A stretch of DNA of 64,000 nucleotides from Rudanella paleaurantiibacter. GTDB taxonomy: Bacteria; Bacteroidota; Bacteroidia; Cytophagales; Spirosomataceae. A program made the position numbers and the translations under genes. A model generated the notes under the pieces. The model made no database searches. It had not been told where the DNA came from and saw nothing but the letters and a program-made list of their open reading frames with translations. The number at the start of each line of letters is the position of its first letter. Positions within the stretch are counted from its first letter, which is position 1. Shown here in pieces: positions 38,513 through 46,770 of the stretch. The DNA lies in the NCBI RefSeq assembly GCF_009184635.1, contig NZ_WELI01000009.1, positions 186,001 to 250,000 on the forward strand. The letters run 5' to 3'.

Positions 38513-39346
38513 ATGAATGGTTTGTTTCTGAAAAAAACTTTAAACACTGTTTTTGGGTATCTGCTGGTTGGCCCTGTTTTAGTCGGTTGCGGTAGCGATC
38601 GGTGCGAAAAATTAATGGCCAGCAAGAAACACGATGAGCTGACGGCCGCATTCAGAAAGCAGCATGCGGCCGATGGAAGCGTAATGCTGCCAGAGCCTTA
38701 CAACAAGCCAATTCTCTCAGGATCAGAGCGCCCCATTCAAAACGGAGACACAATCTACCTGAAGGCATCGGATCGAGATATTGTTGAATTCCGCCTGGAG
38801 GGCGATAGCCTCACTCAGATAACCGGCGTTCAGTTAAAGTTCAAAGACGACGGCCGATGGCAGACCGACGATCCACATATCGATCGCCGGAATAAAGGGC
38901 TTTACCTAAACGGCAAAGATGCACTGTTCATCTTTAACCCCTGGGTGCACGTGGAGGAGGAGGATAATGTTATGTACTCTATTGTCTCTTACAGCTATGA
39001 TAACTGTGACTGCGATAAAGCCTATCCCATTAAGGTTTTGACCGACACACAGTATTCAACATTTATTTCTAATCGGCAACCTACCACCATATCCAAGAAG
39101 ATGGAGAAGGTTAGAAATAAATATCAAAGTCGGCTTTCAACGTGCTGGAAAACCAAGGCTGTTGGCAGCGGAAGGTCTCGCAAATTGTTTGATCAATTCA
39201 ACGTAGATAAGTTTTTCGGAGGATTGAAGTACAGTGAAAGCAAATACTCGAATGAGTACGTTGCTAATGATGGAACGTTTAAAATCACTTTAACCGTCGA
39301 CGATAGCCCCAGTGTTATAGTCGAGCCAATTAAACAATCCCTATGA
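38513..39346 (+). CDS. prophage lipoprotein of the lysogeny operon
   Basis: A 277-residue protein starting at ATG 38513 with a lipoprotein signal (FGYLLVGPVLVGCGSD, lipobox Cys near residue 26). The mature part is hydrophilic with repeated Asp/Lys stretches and a paired-Cys segment (SYSYDNCDCDKAYPIK). It overlaps the repressor gene by ATGA, so it is made in the lysogen. Lipoproteins in this place often block superinfection by masking the receptor; that role is inferred. Confidence 0.75.
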   Translation: MNGLFLKKTLNTVFGYLLVGPVLVGCGSDRCEKLMASKKHDELTAAFRKQHAADGSVMLPEPYNKPILSGSERPIQNGDTIYLKASDRDIVEFRLEGDSLTQITGVQLKFKDDGRWQTDDPHIDRRNKGLYLNGKDALFIFNPWVHVEEEDNVMYSIVSYSYDNCDCDKAYPIKVLTDTQYSTFISNRQPTTISKKMEKVRNKYQSRLSTCWKTKAVGSGRSRKLFDQFNVDKFFGGLKYSESKYSNEYVANDGTFKITLTVDDSPSVIVEPIKQSL

Positions 39347-39798
39347 ATACTTCTGGTCAGCGTACTATGCTCCTGATTGAATCGCTGGGGCTAACAAAAA
39401 ACGGGTTTGCTCAGCAGATCGGCGTTTCATCGACCGTAATCAACGGCATCGTTAAAGACGAACATAAGCCAGGGCCAAAGGTGCTGGAGGGAATTAAGGC
39501 CCGGTATCCGCAGGTCAGTACAGACTGGCTCCTTAGCGGTACCGGCGATATGCTTACCAAGAATGGAGACAGCGCAAGTTTCGGTGACCAGGTCATCGAG
39601 CGGTTCGAGGTTGAAATGAAGAACCTGCGCGAAATGTTCACTCAGCAACTCTCAGCCAAAGACAATCAAATTGCTGGGTTACAGCGTACCATCGACGCCT
39701 TGTTAACTAGTCGGGAGCGGTCTTTTCATAAGCCTGCTACCGTACCTGCAGGTGTCCCCATGATGTCGAAAAATTTAGCCGTATCAGGTACGGCCTAA
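39343..39798 (+). CDS. phage repressor, XRE-type helix-turn-helix
   Basis: A 151-residue protein with an N-terminal helix-turn-helix (LIESLGLTKNGFAQQIGVSSTVINGIVKDEH), the WLLSGTGDML signature of phage CI/XRE regulators at about 64-73, and a coiled coil with EVEMKNLREMF later. It probably represses the divergent early operon. The ATGA overlap ties it to the lipoprotein. Confidence 0.85.
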   Translation: MNTSGQRTMLLIESLGLTKNGFAQQIGVSSTVINGIVKDEHKPGPKVLEGIKARYPQVSTDWLLSGTGDMLTKNGDSASFGDQVIERFEVEMKNLREMFTQQLSAKDNQIAGLQRTIDALLTSRERSFHKPATVPAGVPMMSKNLAVSGTA

Positions 39799-39819
39799 TT
39801 TTTTGCCCAGTCGGTGGCA

Positions 39820-39906
39820 CTTGAGGTGGCAGGCCATTACCTCCAAGAGGTAATCAGGTAAGCTACAGAGCTTTAGTTCAGGAGAGTTCGAATCCCTCTC
39901 TCTCTA
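39820..39906 (+). ncRNA. tRNA-like element C (non-canonical) with terminator
   Basis: On the plus strand GGTGGCAGGCC precedes a perfect 8-bp hairpin (ATTACCTC with GAGGTAAT), then AGGTAAG, a hairpin (AAGCT with AGCTT), and a T-arm-like GAGAG-TTCGAAT-CCCTC, followed by CTCTCTCTAC. It shows the same layout as elements A and B. It has no matching acceptor stem, so it may be a tRNA relic from an integration site. Confidence 0.45.
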
Positions 39907-39918
39907 CGGAAGTTTAAC

Positions 39919-39952
39919 AAAAAAGCCTGCTCCACCGAGCAGGCTTTTTTGT
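39919..39952 (+). terminator. terminator after tRNA-like element C
   Basis: AAAAGCCTGCTC and GAGCAGGCTTTTTT form a 12-bp stem and T tract. It ends either the repressor transcript or the tRNA-like RNA. Confidence 0.9.
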
Positions 39953-40146
39953 TGTTCTGGAATGACTATTTGCCTTAAGCACAAGGTCTCTGGCCGCGCG
40001 CCCAAAGATCAAGTGTGGCTATCTCGGGCGACTATGCCATCGTAAAGGCCATCAAAAACGCCAATAACATCTATAAAGGCTCAGTCTGTAGGTTCAAGCA
40101 CTCGGGTTTATCTTGGTTGCCCACAACGTGGAGCGTATTGGTCAAA

Positions 40147-40180
40147 CAAAAAACCCGGACCTCGATTGAGAGCCGGGTTT
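40147..40180 (-). terminator. terminator near the DUF1353 relic
   Basis: Minus-strand AAACCCGG and CCGGGTTT pair, followed by TTTTTT. It resembles the terminator after the intact DUF1353 gene at 3684-3717 in stem sequence and position. Confidence 0.8.
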
Positions 40181-40205
40181 CCGGAATACCAAAACACTTA
40201 AATTA

Positions 40206-40335
40206 TTAGCGTTTCCACCAATAAACTCCAAACATACGGCAAGCTGCATACATGCACCAATTCCCAGGCTACAACTATTGTACTTGCCACCGTGTAGTAG
40301 GTCAGCCGCTCCACCAAGTGCCACCGATCGGTTTT
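40206..40335 (-). pseudogene. relic of a DUF1353 gene (internal deletion and frameshift)
   Basis: Reading the minus strand, one frame gives DRWHLVERLTYYTVASTIVV, matching DRWRLVKPINYFTIVGPIQV near the N-terminus of the intact DUF1353 protein. A second frame then gives NWCMYAACRMFGVYWWKR and a stop, matching its C-terminus NWCMYAACRLFGGRWWRD. About 65 codons between them are missing and the frame shifts. It is a diverged second copy, not a recent duplicate. Confidence 0.75.
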
Positions 40336-40617
40336 GCGCCCGTATCGTGTGTTGGGGCTTGCTTTCTGTACCCCAGCTCCAGCTGGTCGGCCAGTCGCTG
40401 CTAAGGCCCCAATCTGAAACAAAAAATAGTTTATTCAGTCAGCCGCATCACTAAGCAAAAACACTCATAAAATACTCATTAGATGAAAACTACATTAAAT
40501 AGGACTTCCTCATTTTAATCAAATCTTCATCTAAATCCCTCCTAACCAGTTGTCAAGGTATCGCCCGAAAAACTGTAACTTCGAAGCGACAAAAACCCAT
40601 ATGACAAATTTCACCCA

Positions 40618-40854
40618 ATGATTAACCTTCATTTTGCACCCGGCGATATCGTTCAGTTTCGATCCGGTGGCCTCCGAATGACGGTCCGAGCCGTTTTCGG
40701 AGATACCGTTTCCTGCGAGTGGTTGGGTAACTCCCAACAGTACCACATTTCATACTTCCCCTATATTGCGCTCGTTAAAGATTCCGACGGGCCGGTAAAC
40801 CAAAAAACAGAGAAGAAAGAGCCAACCCGGCTGTGGGCTGAGTATTTTCTATAA
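40618..40854 (+). CDS. DUF2158-like small protein
   Basis: A 78-residue protein starting MINLHFAPGDIVQFRSGGLR. The order GD-I-V-Q-F-R-S-G-G, MTV then VSCEWLGN, then YFPYIALV fits DUF2158, a small SH3-like family of unknown role. It is the first host-like gene right of the prophage. Confidence 0.7.
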   Translation: MINLHFAPGDIVQFRSGGLRMTVRAVFGDTVSCEWLGNSQQYHISYFPYIALVKDSDGPVNQKTEKKEPTRLWAEYFL

Positions 40855-41031
40855 TGCTTTTTTCTCGATTCGTCATTCTCATATAAGCAACGCCCGGCGT
40901 TGCTTATTTTTTTGTGGGCTAACCGGAGTTGCCCCTCCGGGCGTTTACCTTTGTACAGGCTCATGCCTTCTGGCAGATTCGTTGCGGATCAATCCGGAAA
41001 ACTCATCAACCACAAATTATCAACTCGCAGC

Positions 41032-41283
41032 ATGTGGCAGGAACAGGACAATAAGCTCGTTCGCGATTTCAAGTTCACCGACTTTCAGGAAGCCTTCGCG
41101 TTTATGACGCAGGTAGCCCTTATCGCCGAAAAAATGGATCATCACCCGTGGTGGTCGAATGTGTACAATCAGGTCAGAATTGAGCTAACCACCCACGATG
41201 CGGGCAACACTGTAACCGAAAAAGATCGGACGCTAGCCAAAAATATTGACCAGATTTTGAGCCGTATGGGCCGGACGGCCTAA
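41032..41283 (+). CDS. pterin-4a-carbinolamine dehydratase
   Basis: An 83-residue protein (ATG at 41032; longer frames from 40900 look non-coding). The family core is seen in [22 protein letters not shown] (13-34), then [14 protein letters not shown] (35-48) with the paired catalytic histidines, then [22 protein letters not shown]. The enzyme recycles pterin cofactor for aromatic amino acid hydroxylases. Complete length is normal. Confidence 0.9.
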   Translation: MWQEQDNKLVRDFKFTDFQEAFAFMTQVALIAEKMDHHPWWSNVYNQVRIELTTHDAGNTVTEKDRTLAKNIDQILSRMGRTA

Positions 41284-41331
41284 TTTTTGTCAGCGTCCGC
41301 TACCCTGTTTGCTTTATTTGTTCGCCTTTTT

Positions 41332-42069
41332 ATGAAGTTATTTCTCGTTCCTACCCCGATTGGCAATCTGGAAGACATTACGCTCCGGGCGATCAATGTG
41401 CTTAAATCGGTCGATGCTATTCTGGCCGAAGACACCCGTACCTCCGGCATTCTGCTGAAGCACCTGGGTATCAGCAAACCGCTTCAGAGCTACCATATTT
41501 TCAACGAGCACGGGTCGGTACAACGGGTCATTGGGCAGTTGAAAAATGGTAAAACCCTCGCGCTGGTATCCGATGCAGGTACGCCGGCGGTATCAGACCC
41601 TGGTTTTTTGCTCGTGCGCGAATGCCTGCGTCACGACATTCCGGTGGAGTGCCTGCCTGGTCCAACTGCTTTTGTACCGGCCCTTGTTAACTCAGGCCTC
41701 CCCACCGACCGGTTTACGTTTGAGGGATTTCTGCCCCACAAAAAAGGCCGACAGACCCGTCTCCTTCAGTTGGCCAATGAAGAACGGACGATGGTCTTCT
41801 ACGAATCGCCCCACCGGTTGCTGAAAACCCTCGGACAGTTGTCCGAGGTATTTGGTCCCGATCGACAGGCGAGTGTAAGCCGCGAACTCACCAAACTCTT
41901 TGAAGAAACGGTGCGCGGTACGCTAACCGAAATTTCGGCGTACTTTGGCGAGAAACCTGTAAAAGGTGAAATTGTCCTGTGTGTACAGGGTTGCGAGCCC
42001 AAGAAAGGAAAAGACAAAAAGGATTACCGGTCGGAGCAAGAGCCGACCGATGACGACGACGATGAATAA
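41332..42069 (+). CDS. rsmI: 16S rRNA (cytidine1402-2'-O)-methyltransferase RsmI
   Basis: A 245-residue tetrapyrrole-methylase-fold enzyme. LVPTPIGNLEDITLRA (4-19) is the family opening, AEDTRTSGILLKHL follows, ALVSDAGTPAVSDPG (76-90) is the SAM-binding loop, and FEGFLPHKKGRQ (124-135) and FYESPHRLLKTL are further conserved motifs. It methylates C1402 of 16S rRNA. Start at 41332 is preferred; the stop overlaps the next start (ATGAATAA). Confidence 0.93.
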   Translation: MKLFLVPTPIGNLEDITLRAINVLKSVDAILAEDTRTSGILLKHLGISKPLQSYHIFNEHGSVQRVIGQLKNGKTLALVSDAGTPAVSDPGFLLVRECLRHDIPVECLPGPTAFVPALVNSGLPTDRFTFEGFLPHKKGRQTRLLQLANEERTMVFYESPHRLLKTLGQLSEVFGPDRQASVSRELTKLFEETVRGTLTEISAYFGEKPVKGEIVLCVQGCEPKKGKDKKDYRSEQEPTDDDDDE

Positions 42070-43285
42070 ACTCCGCCTGATTTTGTTTAGCTGCCTGCTG
42101 CTGGCAGCCCCGAGTTGGCTCCCGGCTGCATTTGGGCAATCAATGCCCATGCCGACGCTGTCGCCCGAGGCCCGGGTGAGCCTGATTACCTACGGCCCCG
42201 GCAACGACGACATTTCGTCGTCGTTTGGGCATACCGAAATTCGTATTTACGACCCCTCGCTTGGTATCGACCGGAACTACAGCTACGGCGGTTTTAATTA
42301 CAACACCGACTATTTTATTCTGAAGTTTCTGCGGGGCACACTCCCCTACTGGCTGTCGGTGCATAGCCTGTATCAGGCGGTGTATTACTACCAGCAGAAT
42401 AACCGGAGCATTCGGGAGCAATTGCTGAATCTGTCGCTCGCCCAACGTCAACGGCTGTTCAATAATCTCGAAACCAACTACCTGCCAGAGAACCGGGAGT
42501 ATCGATACAAGTTTTACTACGATAACTGCGCAACCCGCCCCCGCGACATGATCAAGGAGGCCTGCGGAGACAGCCTGCAGTTTCCGGCCCCGGAACAGCT
42601 CACCAAGTCGTACCGCGACTGGATGAACGACTATCTGGGCGAAAAACCCTGGGCGCAGTTGGGCATGAACATCGCCATTGGCCGCCCGTCGGATCAGGTG
42701 ACAACCAACTGGGAGTCCATGTACCTGCCCGACAATGTGTTCAACCAGTTGGCACAATCGACCATTAAGCAGGCCAATGGCCAGCAGGTTCCGGTGGTGA
42801 GCAGCACACAAACCCTGTTTCAGCCGCAAAATCTGCCCAAACAAAACCTGCCACTCCCGCTCTATCCCGCGTTTGTGTTTGCCGTACTGGGGGCTGTACT
42901 TGGGTTTATCACCTACCGGCAGTACGTGCAGGGTCGGGTAAGCCGCTGGATCGACCGGGTGCTGTTCGGCTTTGCAGGTTTGTGCGGTTGGTTGTTGTTT
43001 CTGCTCTGGGTCGCTACCGATCATGGCGTGACAGCCTGGAACCCCTCGCTGTTCTGGCTCATGCCGTTGCACATGCCCTTAATTTTCTGGGTGACACGCC
43101 AACGTAATCAACGGTACATCAACCGTTATTTTGGGGTTACAGCGGCTTTAATCGTCATTGGCTTGTTTACCTCCGACGTGCCGGGCGGGGCGCATATTCT
43201 GTTTATGCTGACCCTGCTGATTCGCTGCGTCGCTAATATCCAACAGGTTCGCCGGGCGAACCGGGAGCTGGCCTTAGTCCGGTAA
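42062..43285 (+). CDS. DUF4105 membrane protein
   Basis: A 407-residue protein. Residues 1-25 are a signal peptide. The DUF4105 domain follows, with LITYGPGNDDISSSFGHTEIR, SYGGFNYNTDYFILKFL and KFYYDNCATRPRDM (about 155-168), whose Cys and His residues suggest a papain-like peptidase. The C-terminus has four or five membrane helices. It overlaps the rsmI stop, so the two are co-transcribed. Confidence 0.85.
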   Translation: MNKLRLILFSCLLLAAPSWLPAAFGQSMPMPTLSPEARVSLITYGPGNDDISSSFGHTEIRIYDPSLGIDRNYSYGGFNYNTDYFILKFLRGTLPYWLSVHSLYQAVYYYQQNNRSIREQLLNLSLAQRQRLFNNLETNYLPENREYRYKFYYDNCATRPRDMIKEACGDSLQFPAPEQLTKSYRDWMNDYLGEKPWAQLGMNIAIGRPSDQVTTNWESMYLPDNVFNQLAQSTIKQANGQQVPVVSSTQTLFQPQNLPKQNLPLPLYPAFVFAVLGAVLGFITYRQYVQGRVSRWIDRVLFGFAGLCGWLLFLLWVATDHGVTAWNPSLFWLMPLHMPLIFWVTRQRNQRYINRYFGVTAALIVIGLFTSDVPGGAHILFMLTLLIRCVANIQQVRRANRELALVR

Positions 43286-43330
43286 ACCCTCGTCAGGCTC
43301 TATCGTTCAGCGTTTCTTTTCATTTTACCT

Positions 43331-44143
43331 ATGATCTTGACCGACGCATTACTCGCTTCCATGTGCGCGATTGCACGCGATGCCGGGGCTTTTCTGTTGC
43401 AGGAACGAGCCCGATTTAGCCGTGACGACGTGGAGTATAAAGGCACCAACGATCTGGTGTCGTATGTTGACAAAGAAACCGAAAAACGGCTGGTGGAGGC
43501 CCTGAGCCAACTCCTGCCCGAAGCGGGCTTTGTGACCGAAGAGGGTACCACCGGGAGCGGCAGCGACCGGGCCGGTTTAAACTGGATTATTGACCCACTC
43601 GACGGAACAACCAACTTCATCCACGGCCTGCCTATTTTCTCGGTAAGCATCGGGTTAGCCGAGGGTAACCGGCCGATTGCGGGCGTTATTTTCGACCCTA
43701 ATCGGGACGAATGCTTCTTCGGACGCGAAGGAGCCGGGGCTTATTGCAGTCGCGGTACGGCTGCGCCCGAACGGATTCGGGTGTCGGCAGCTACACAACT
43801 GAGCGACTCGCTCATTGCCACCGGGTTTCCGTACTACCGGTTCGAGGGGATGCCCAATTACCTCCGCATTCTGGAAGACCTCATGCACCAAACCCACGGT
43901 TTACGACGTATGGGCTCAGCAGCTATCGACCTGGCCTATGTTGCCTGTGGACGCTTCGAGGGCTTTTTCGAGTATAACCTGCACGCCTGGGATATTGCTG
44001 CTGGCACCCTGCTCGTGCGTGAAGCTGGCGGCATCGTCACCGACTTTGACGGGGGTGACTCGTTTCTGTACCGGGGCGACATTGTAGCCGGTTGCGGGGC
44101 CCAATCCGAACTCCTGGCAACTATTCAAAAATATTGGCGTTAA
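43331..44143 (+). CDS. inositol monophosphatase family protein
   Basis: A 270-residue Li-sensitive phosphatase-fold enzyme. VTEEGTTGSG (about 68-77) has the metal-binding Glu, NWIIDPLDGTTNFIHG (83-98) is the WxxDPxDGTTNF signature, and HAWDIAAGTLLVREAGG (about 219-235) is the second. It dephosphorylates myo-inositol phosphate or related substrates (SuhB/CysQ group). Confidence 0.93.
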   Translation: MILTDALLASMCAIARDAGAFLLQERARFSRDDVEYKGTNDLVSYVDKETEKRLVEALSQLLPEAGFVTEEGTTGSGSDRAGLNWIIDPLDGTTNFIHGLPIFSVSIGLAEGNRPIAGVIFDPNRDECFFGREGAGAYCSRGTAAPERIRVSAATQLSDSLIATGFPYYRFEGMPNYLRILEDLMHQTHGLRRMGSAAIDLAYVACGRFEGFFEYNLHAWDIAAGTLLVREAGGIVTDFDGGDSFLYRGDIVAGCGAQSELLATIQKYWR

Positions 44144-44154
44144 AGGGGGAATAA

Positions 44155-44232
44155 AGGAGGAAAGGAAAAACGGAAAAACCTCCCTCCTCCTTTTTCCTTT
44201 CTCCTTTCCTCCCTCCTCCTTTCCTCCTTTGT
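44155..44232. repeat. low-complexity purine/pyrimidine tract
   Basis: A purine-rich run (GGAGGAAAGGAAAAACGG) is followed by a long pyrimidine run of CTCCTT words up to the next start. The arms can pair as a hairpin or form a triplex, and may act as terminator and leader between the two genes. Confidence 0.6.
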
Positions 44233-44234
44233 CT

Positions 44235-44762
44235 ATGACCAACCTCCAGTATCCCATAGGTCCGTTTGTGTACGGGCAAGCTCACACCTTCGAACAGGTA
44301 CGTGAAGCAATCGATCACATCGCGAATCAGGCTCATCGCTTCACCGAGCTGGTAGGTAAATGGGGCGACGACCGCCTGGATACCCCCTACCGCCCTGAGG
44401 GCTGGACCGTGCGGCAATTGGTGCATCATGTGGCCGACAGCCATATGAATGCCTACATCCGCACTAAACTGGCGCTCACCGAAGATAACCCGACCATTAA
44501 ACCCTACGAAGAAGGCGAGTGGGCCAAACTTCCAGACTCGGTGCTGCCCGCATCGCACTCGCTGGTGATTCTGAGCAACCTCCACGACCGTTGGGTGGCC
44601 GTGCTCCGGGGCCTGAACGAAGCCGATTTCGACCGAACGTATTACCACCCCGGTAGCAACCGGACATTTACCCTCGGCGAGGTGATTCGGAACTACCAAT
44701 GGCATGGCGAACACCACTACCAGCACATTTACCGACTTGCGGAACGGAATGGCTGGGTGTAG
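44235..44762 (+). CDS. DinB/YfiT-like metal-dependent transferase
   Basis: A 175-residue four-helix protein starting at ATG 44235 (MTNLQYPIGPFVYGQ). RPEGWTVRQLVHHVADSHM (about 55-73) holds one histidine ligand and WHGEHHYQHIYRLAERNGW (156-174) the others, the three-His pattern of the DinB superfamily; the whole order matches YfiT-type thiol transferases. Such enzymes conjugate or remove thiols; the Bacteroidota substrate is not known. Confidence 0.82.
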   Translation: MTNLQYPIGPFVYGQAHTFEQVREAIDHIANQAHRFTELVGKWGDDRLDTPYRPEGWTVRQLVHHVADSHMNAYIRTKLALTEDNPTIKPYEEGEWAKLPDSVLPASHSLVILSNLHDRWVAVLRGLNEADFDRTYYHPGSNRTFTLGEVIRNYQWHGEHHYQHIYRLAERNGWV

Positions 44763-44840
44763 CCGTTATCCTACTGAAAGCGGTCAGTTTTTTGGGTAGG
44801 AAAGCAGAATTAAACTGAAGTATTTAAAACAGACGCTTTT

Positions 44841-44923
44841 GTCATCCCGACGAAGGAGGGATCTTACAATCAGTCAATTAGAAAGATCCCCGCTCCGGCG
44901 GCCCGGTCCTTCGTCGGGATGAC
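44841..44923. repeat. 83-bp inverted-repeat element (interspersed repeat type)
   Basis: GTCATCCCGACGAAGGA (44841) and its exact reverse complement TCCTTCGTCGGGATGAC (ending 44923) form a 17-bp stem; inside it GATCTT and AAAGATC pair again. The sequence looks like the short interspersed repeats frequent in Bacteroidota intergenic regions. Confidence 0.85.
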
Positions 44924-45061
44924 GAACTAAAGTCCAAACTAATTTTGCTGCTTAATGAGTAATCGTTTACCAAGCTGATAATCAGCCTTCCCATTACTCG
45001 TTATACACTGTACATTACCCATTTGACTCTGTGTCAGCCGCTCTCCCAACCTGAAACAACT

Positions 45062-45220
45062 ATGCAGGACGTACTCATTCTTTGCTTTTTCCTGGCGGCA
45101 GTGGGTTACCTCAGCTGGCGCGGCTACAAAGCCATGAACCGACGCGAAGCGGGCTGTGGCAAAGGGTGCGGTTGTGCCTCCGATAAGCCCCATGCGCAGG
45201 CCCTTGGGGCCAGACGCTAA
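45062..45220 (+). CDS. small cysteine-rich membrane protein (FeoB-associated type)
   Basis: A 52-residue protein starting at ATG 45062 (MQDVLILCFFLAAVGYLSWRG). One membrane helix (about 4-19) is followed by a tail with CGKGCGCASD. This matches the small FeoB-associated Cys-rich proteins, although no feoB is visible nearby. It may bind iron at the inner membrane. Confidence 0.7.
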   Translation: MQDVLILCFFLAAVGYLSWRGYKAMNRREAGCGKGCGCASDKPHAQALGARR

Positions 45221-45260
45221 GGTGGCTCAACTTTTTGTAACCCGGTAGGTTTGTCCAGTA

Positions 45261-46682
45261 ATGAAAACTGGACAAACCTTTTTTTTATGCCTTTTCTTTT
45301 CTACGATTCTGCTTGCGGTTGGTTGTCAGCGTGTAAACCCGAAACCTCCCGAAGCAAAAGGGTTTGATGAGCCCATATCAGCCACTACGTCGTACCTCAC
45401 AGGCCGCATCACGTTTGAACTGGCCGACCTCGAAAAGAAAATCAACAACGAGCTGGGCGTTGTCCTGGTGACGGAAGAAACCCTCAAGGGGCAGAAAGGC
45501 GAAAAATGGCAACTGCGCATAGAACGTAGCGGACCGGTGCGGCTTCGGTACAGCCGGGGCCGGGTGTCGTTTACTACCCCGTTGCGCGTCTGGATTAGCA
45601 ATCCACTGGCCTTCAAACGACTGCAACGTAAGCGTGAGGCCGATCCTGATTTTTACAAGAGCAAACGCCCTCTGTGCGCTCTCACGGTCAATTTTGATAC
45701 CCCATTGAAGGTAAACAACAACTGGTCGCTGACGACGAAAGCCCGCTTTGTTGATTATCAGTGGATCGAAAAACCCAAAGTGCGGGTATTGGGCGTTGGC
45801 CTGTCGATTCAGCGAATTGCCGAGCGGATTCTGGACGCCCGCAAGCAGGATATCGAAACGGCCATCGATAAGGCGGTTTCGAGTGAATTGCACCTCGAAA
45901 AAGAGATATCTAAAATCTGGCGCGACATTCAACGGCCGCTGCTTCTCAACAAACAACCCGATTCAGTTTGGCTGGTCCCCACACCGTCGAGCGTGATTGC
46001 CGGGCCTATTGTGGGAAATCAGCGATACATCACGATTCCGCTTCGAATTGGTTTCTCGGCAGCCACGCGTTTCGGCCCACGGCCCTCGTTCAACCCTTCA
46101 CTCAAACTACCCGTACTGCGCAAAGTAGCGAAACTGGAGCCGGTTTCAGACCTGAAAGTCCTGTTTACCATTCCGTTTGCCGACCTCAACCGGGTTATCA
46201 GCCAAAACCTGTCGAAACGCGAACTGGAATTAAAAGAGGGGCTACTGAAAATAAAAAAAGCGTCGCTCTACGGAGGACAACGCTCTCTTATTCTTAAAAC
46301 CGAAGTGGGCGGGGCTGTAAAAGGCACCCTGTATCTGCACGGTCGGCCGTATTTCGATACGTTGACAAACACGCTTCAGATGCGCAACGTGGACTTCGAC
46401 GTGCATACCGAAGAACGACTGCTGGCCACCGCCGACTGGCTCCTGCACGATGACCTGCGCGACACCCTGCAAACGGCGCTCAAACTTCCGCTGGGCGATA
46501 AACTGGCCGCTATTCCCGATAAAATTGAAACGGCCTTTGCCCGTGGGAAAGCCGGCAAGAAAACAGACCTCGACATTGCTGCCTTCCGGTTGGTACCCCA
46601 GCGTATTGCCATCCGCCCCGAGGGCGTTCAGATTCTGATCGACATCAAATCAAAAGTGACCCTTCAGGTAGAGAAATTGTAA
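45261..46682 (+). CDS. DUF4403 family lipoprotein
   Basis: A 473-residue protein with a lipoprotein signal (FFSTILLAVGCQRV, lipobox Cys near residue 22). The body has the DUF4403 arrangement of two SMP/BPI-like lipid-binding halves: TTSYLTGRITFELADLEKKINNEL, then VRVWISNPLAF, and DFDVHTEERLLATADWLLHDDL. Such tubular lipid-binding folds move or shield lipids in the envelope. Confidence 0.82.
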   Translation: MKTGQTFFLCLFFSTILLAVGCQRVNPKPPEAKGFDEPISATTSYLTGRITFELADLEKKINNELGVVLVTEETLKGQKGEKWQLRIERSGPVRLRYSRGRVSFTTPLRVWISNPLAFKRLQRKREADPDFYKSKRPLCALTVNFDTPLKVNNNWSLTTKARFVDYQWIEKPKVRVLGVGLSIQRIAERILDARKQDIETAIDKAVSSELHLEKEISKIWRDIQRPLLLNKQPDSVWLVPTPSSVIAGPIVGNQRYITIPLRIGFSAATRFGPRPSFNPSLKLPVLRKVAKLEPVSDLKVLFTIPFADLNRVISQNLSKRELELKEGLLKIKKASLYGGQRSLILKTEVGGAVKGTLYLHGRPYFDTLTNTLQMRNVDFDVHTEERLLATADWLLHDDLRDTLQTALKLPLGDKLAAIPDKIETAFARGKAGKKTDLDIAAFRLVPQRIAIRPEGVQILIDIKSKVTLQVEKL

Positions 46683-46684
46683 TG

Positions 46685-46764
46685 AATGAGCGGGGCGCGT
46701 AGCCTGACTGAGCGAATTTGAACACATTTCAACTCGCTCAATCAAACTGCGCGCCCCGCTCATT
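46685..46764. terminator. bidirectional terminator between convergent genes
   Basis: AATGAGCGGGGCGCG (46685) and CGCGCCCCGCTCATT (46750) form a perfect 15-bp stem; inside, TGAGCGA and TCGCTCA pair again. It lies between the plus-strand DUF4403 gene and the minus-strand dehydrogenase gene. Confidence 0.8.
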
Positions 46765-46770
46765 TGCTAC

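Larger units (their letters stand above)
39799..40617. other. prophage right-end region without intact genes
   Basis: No intact gene is supported. It contains tRNA-like element C, its terminator (39919-39952), a plus-strand GTG frame of 64 codons at 40015 with no family match, a minus-strand terminator (40147-40180) and a relic of the DUF1353 gene (40206-40335). From about 40430 the DNA becomes AT-rich with repeated ACTCAT and TCTAAAT-type words up to the host gene at 40618. A prophage end is likely near here; no attachment repeat was identified. Confidence 0.55.

Noticed and set aside
40015-40209. Plus-strand 64-codon frame as a gene at the prophage end
   Set aside because: It starts with GTG, spans a minus-strand terminator and has no recognisable fold; probably a decayed fragment.
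44939-45193. Minus-strand 84-codon frame opposite the FeoB-associated-type protein
   Set aside because: The plus-strand product has a membrane helix and Cys motif of a known family; the minus frame has neither.
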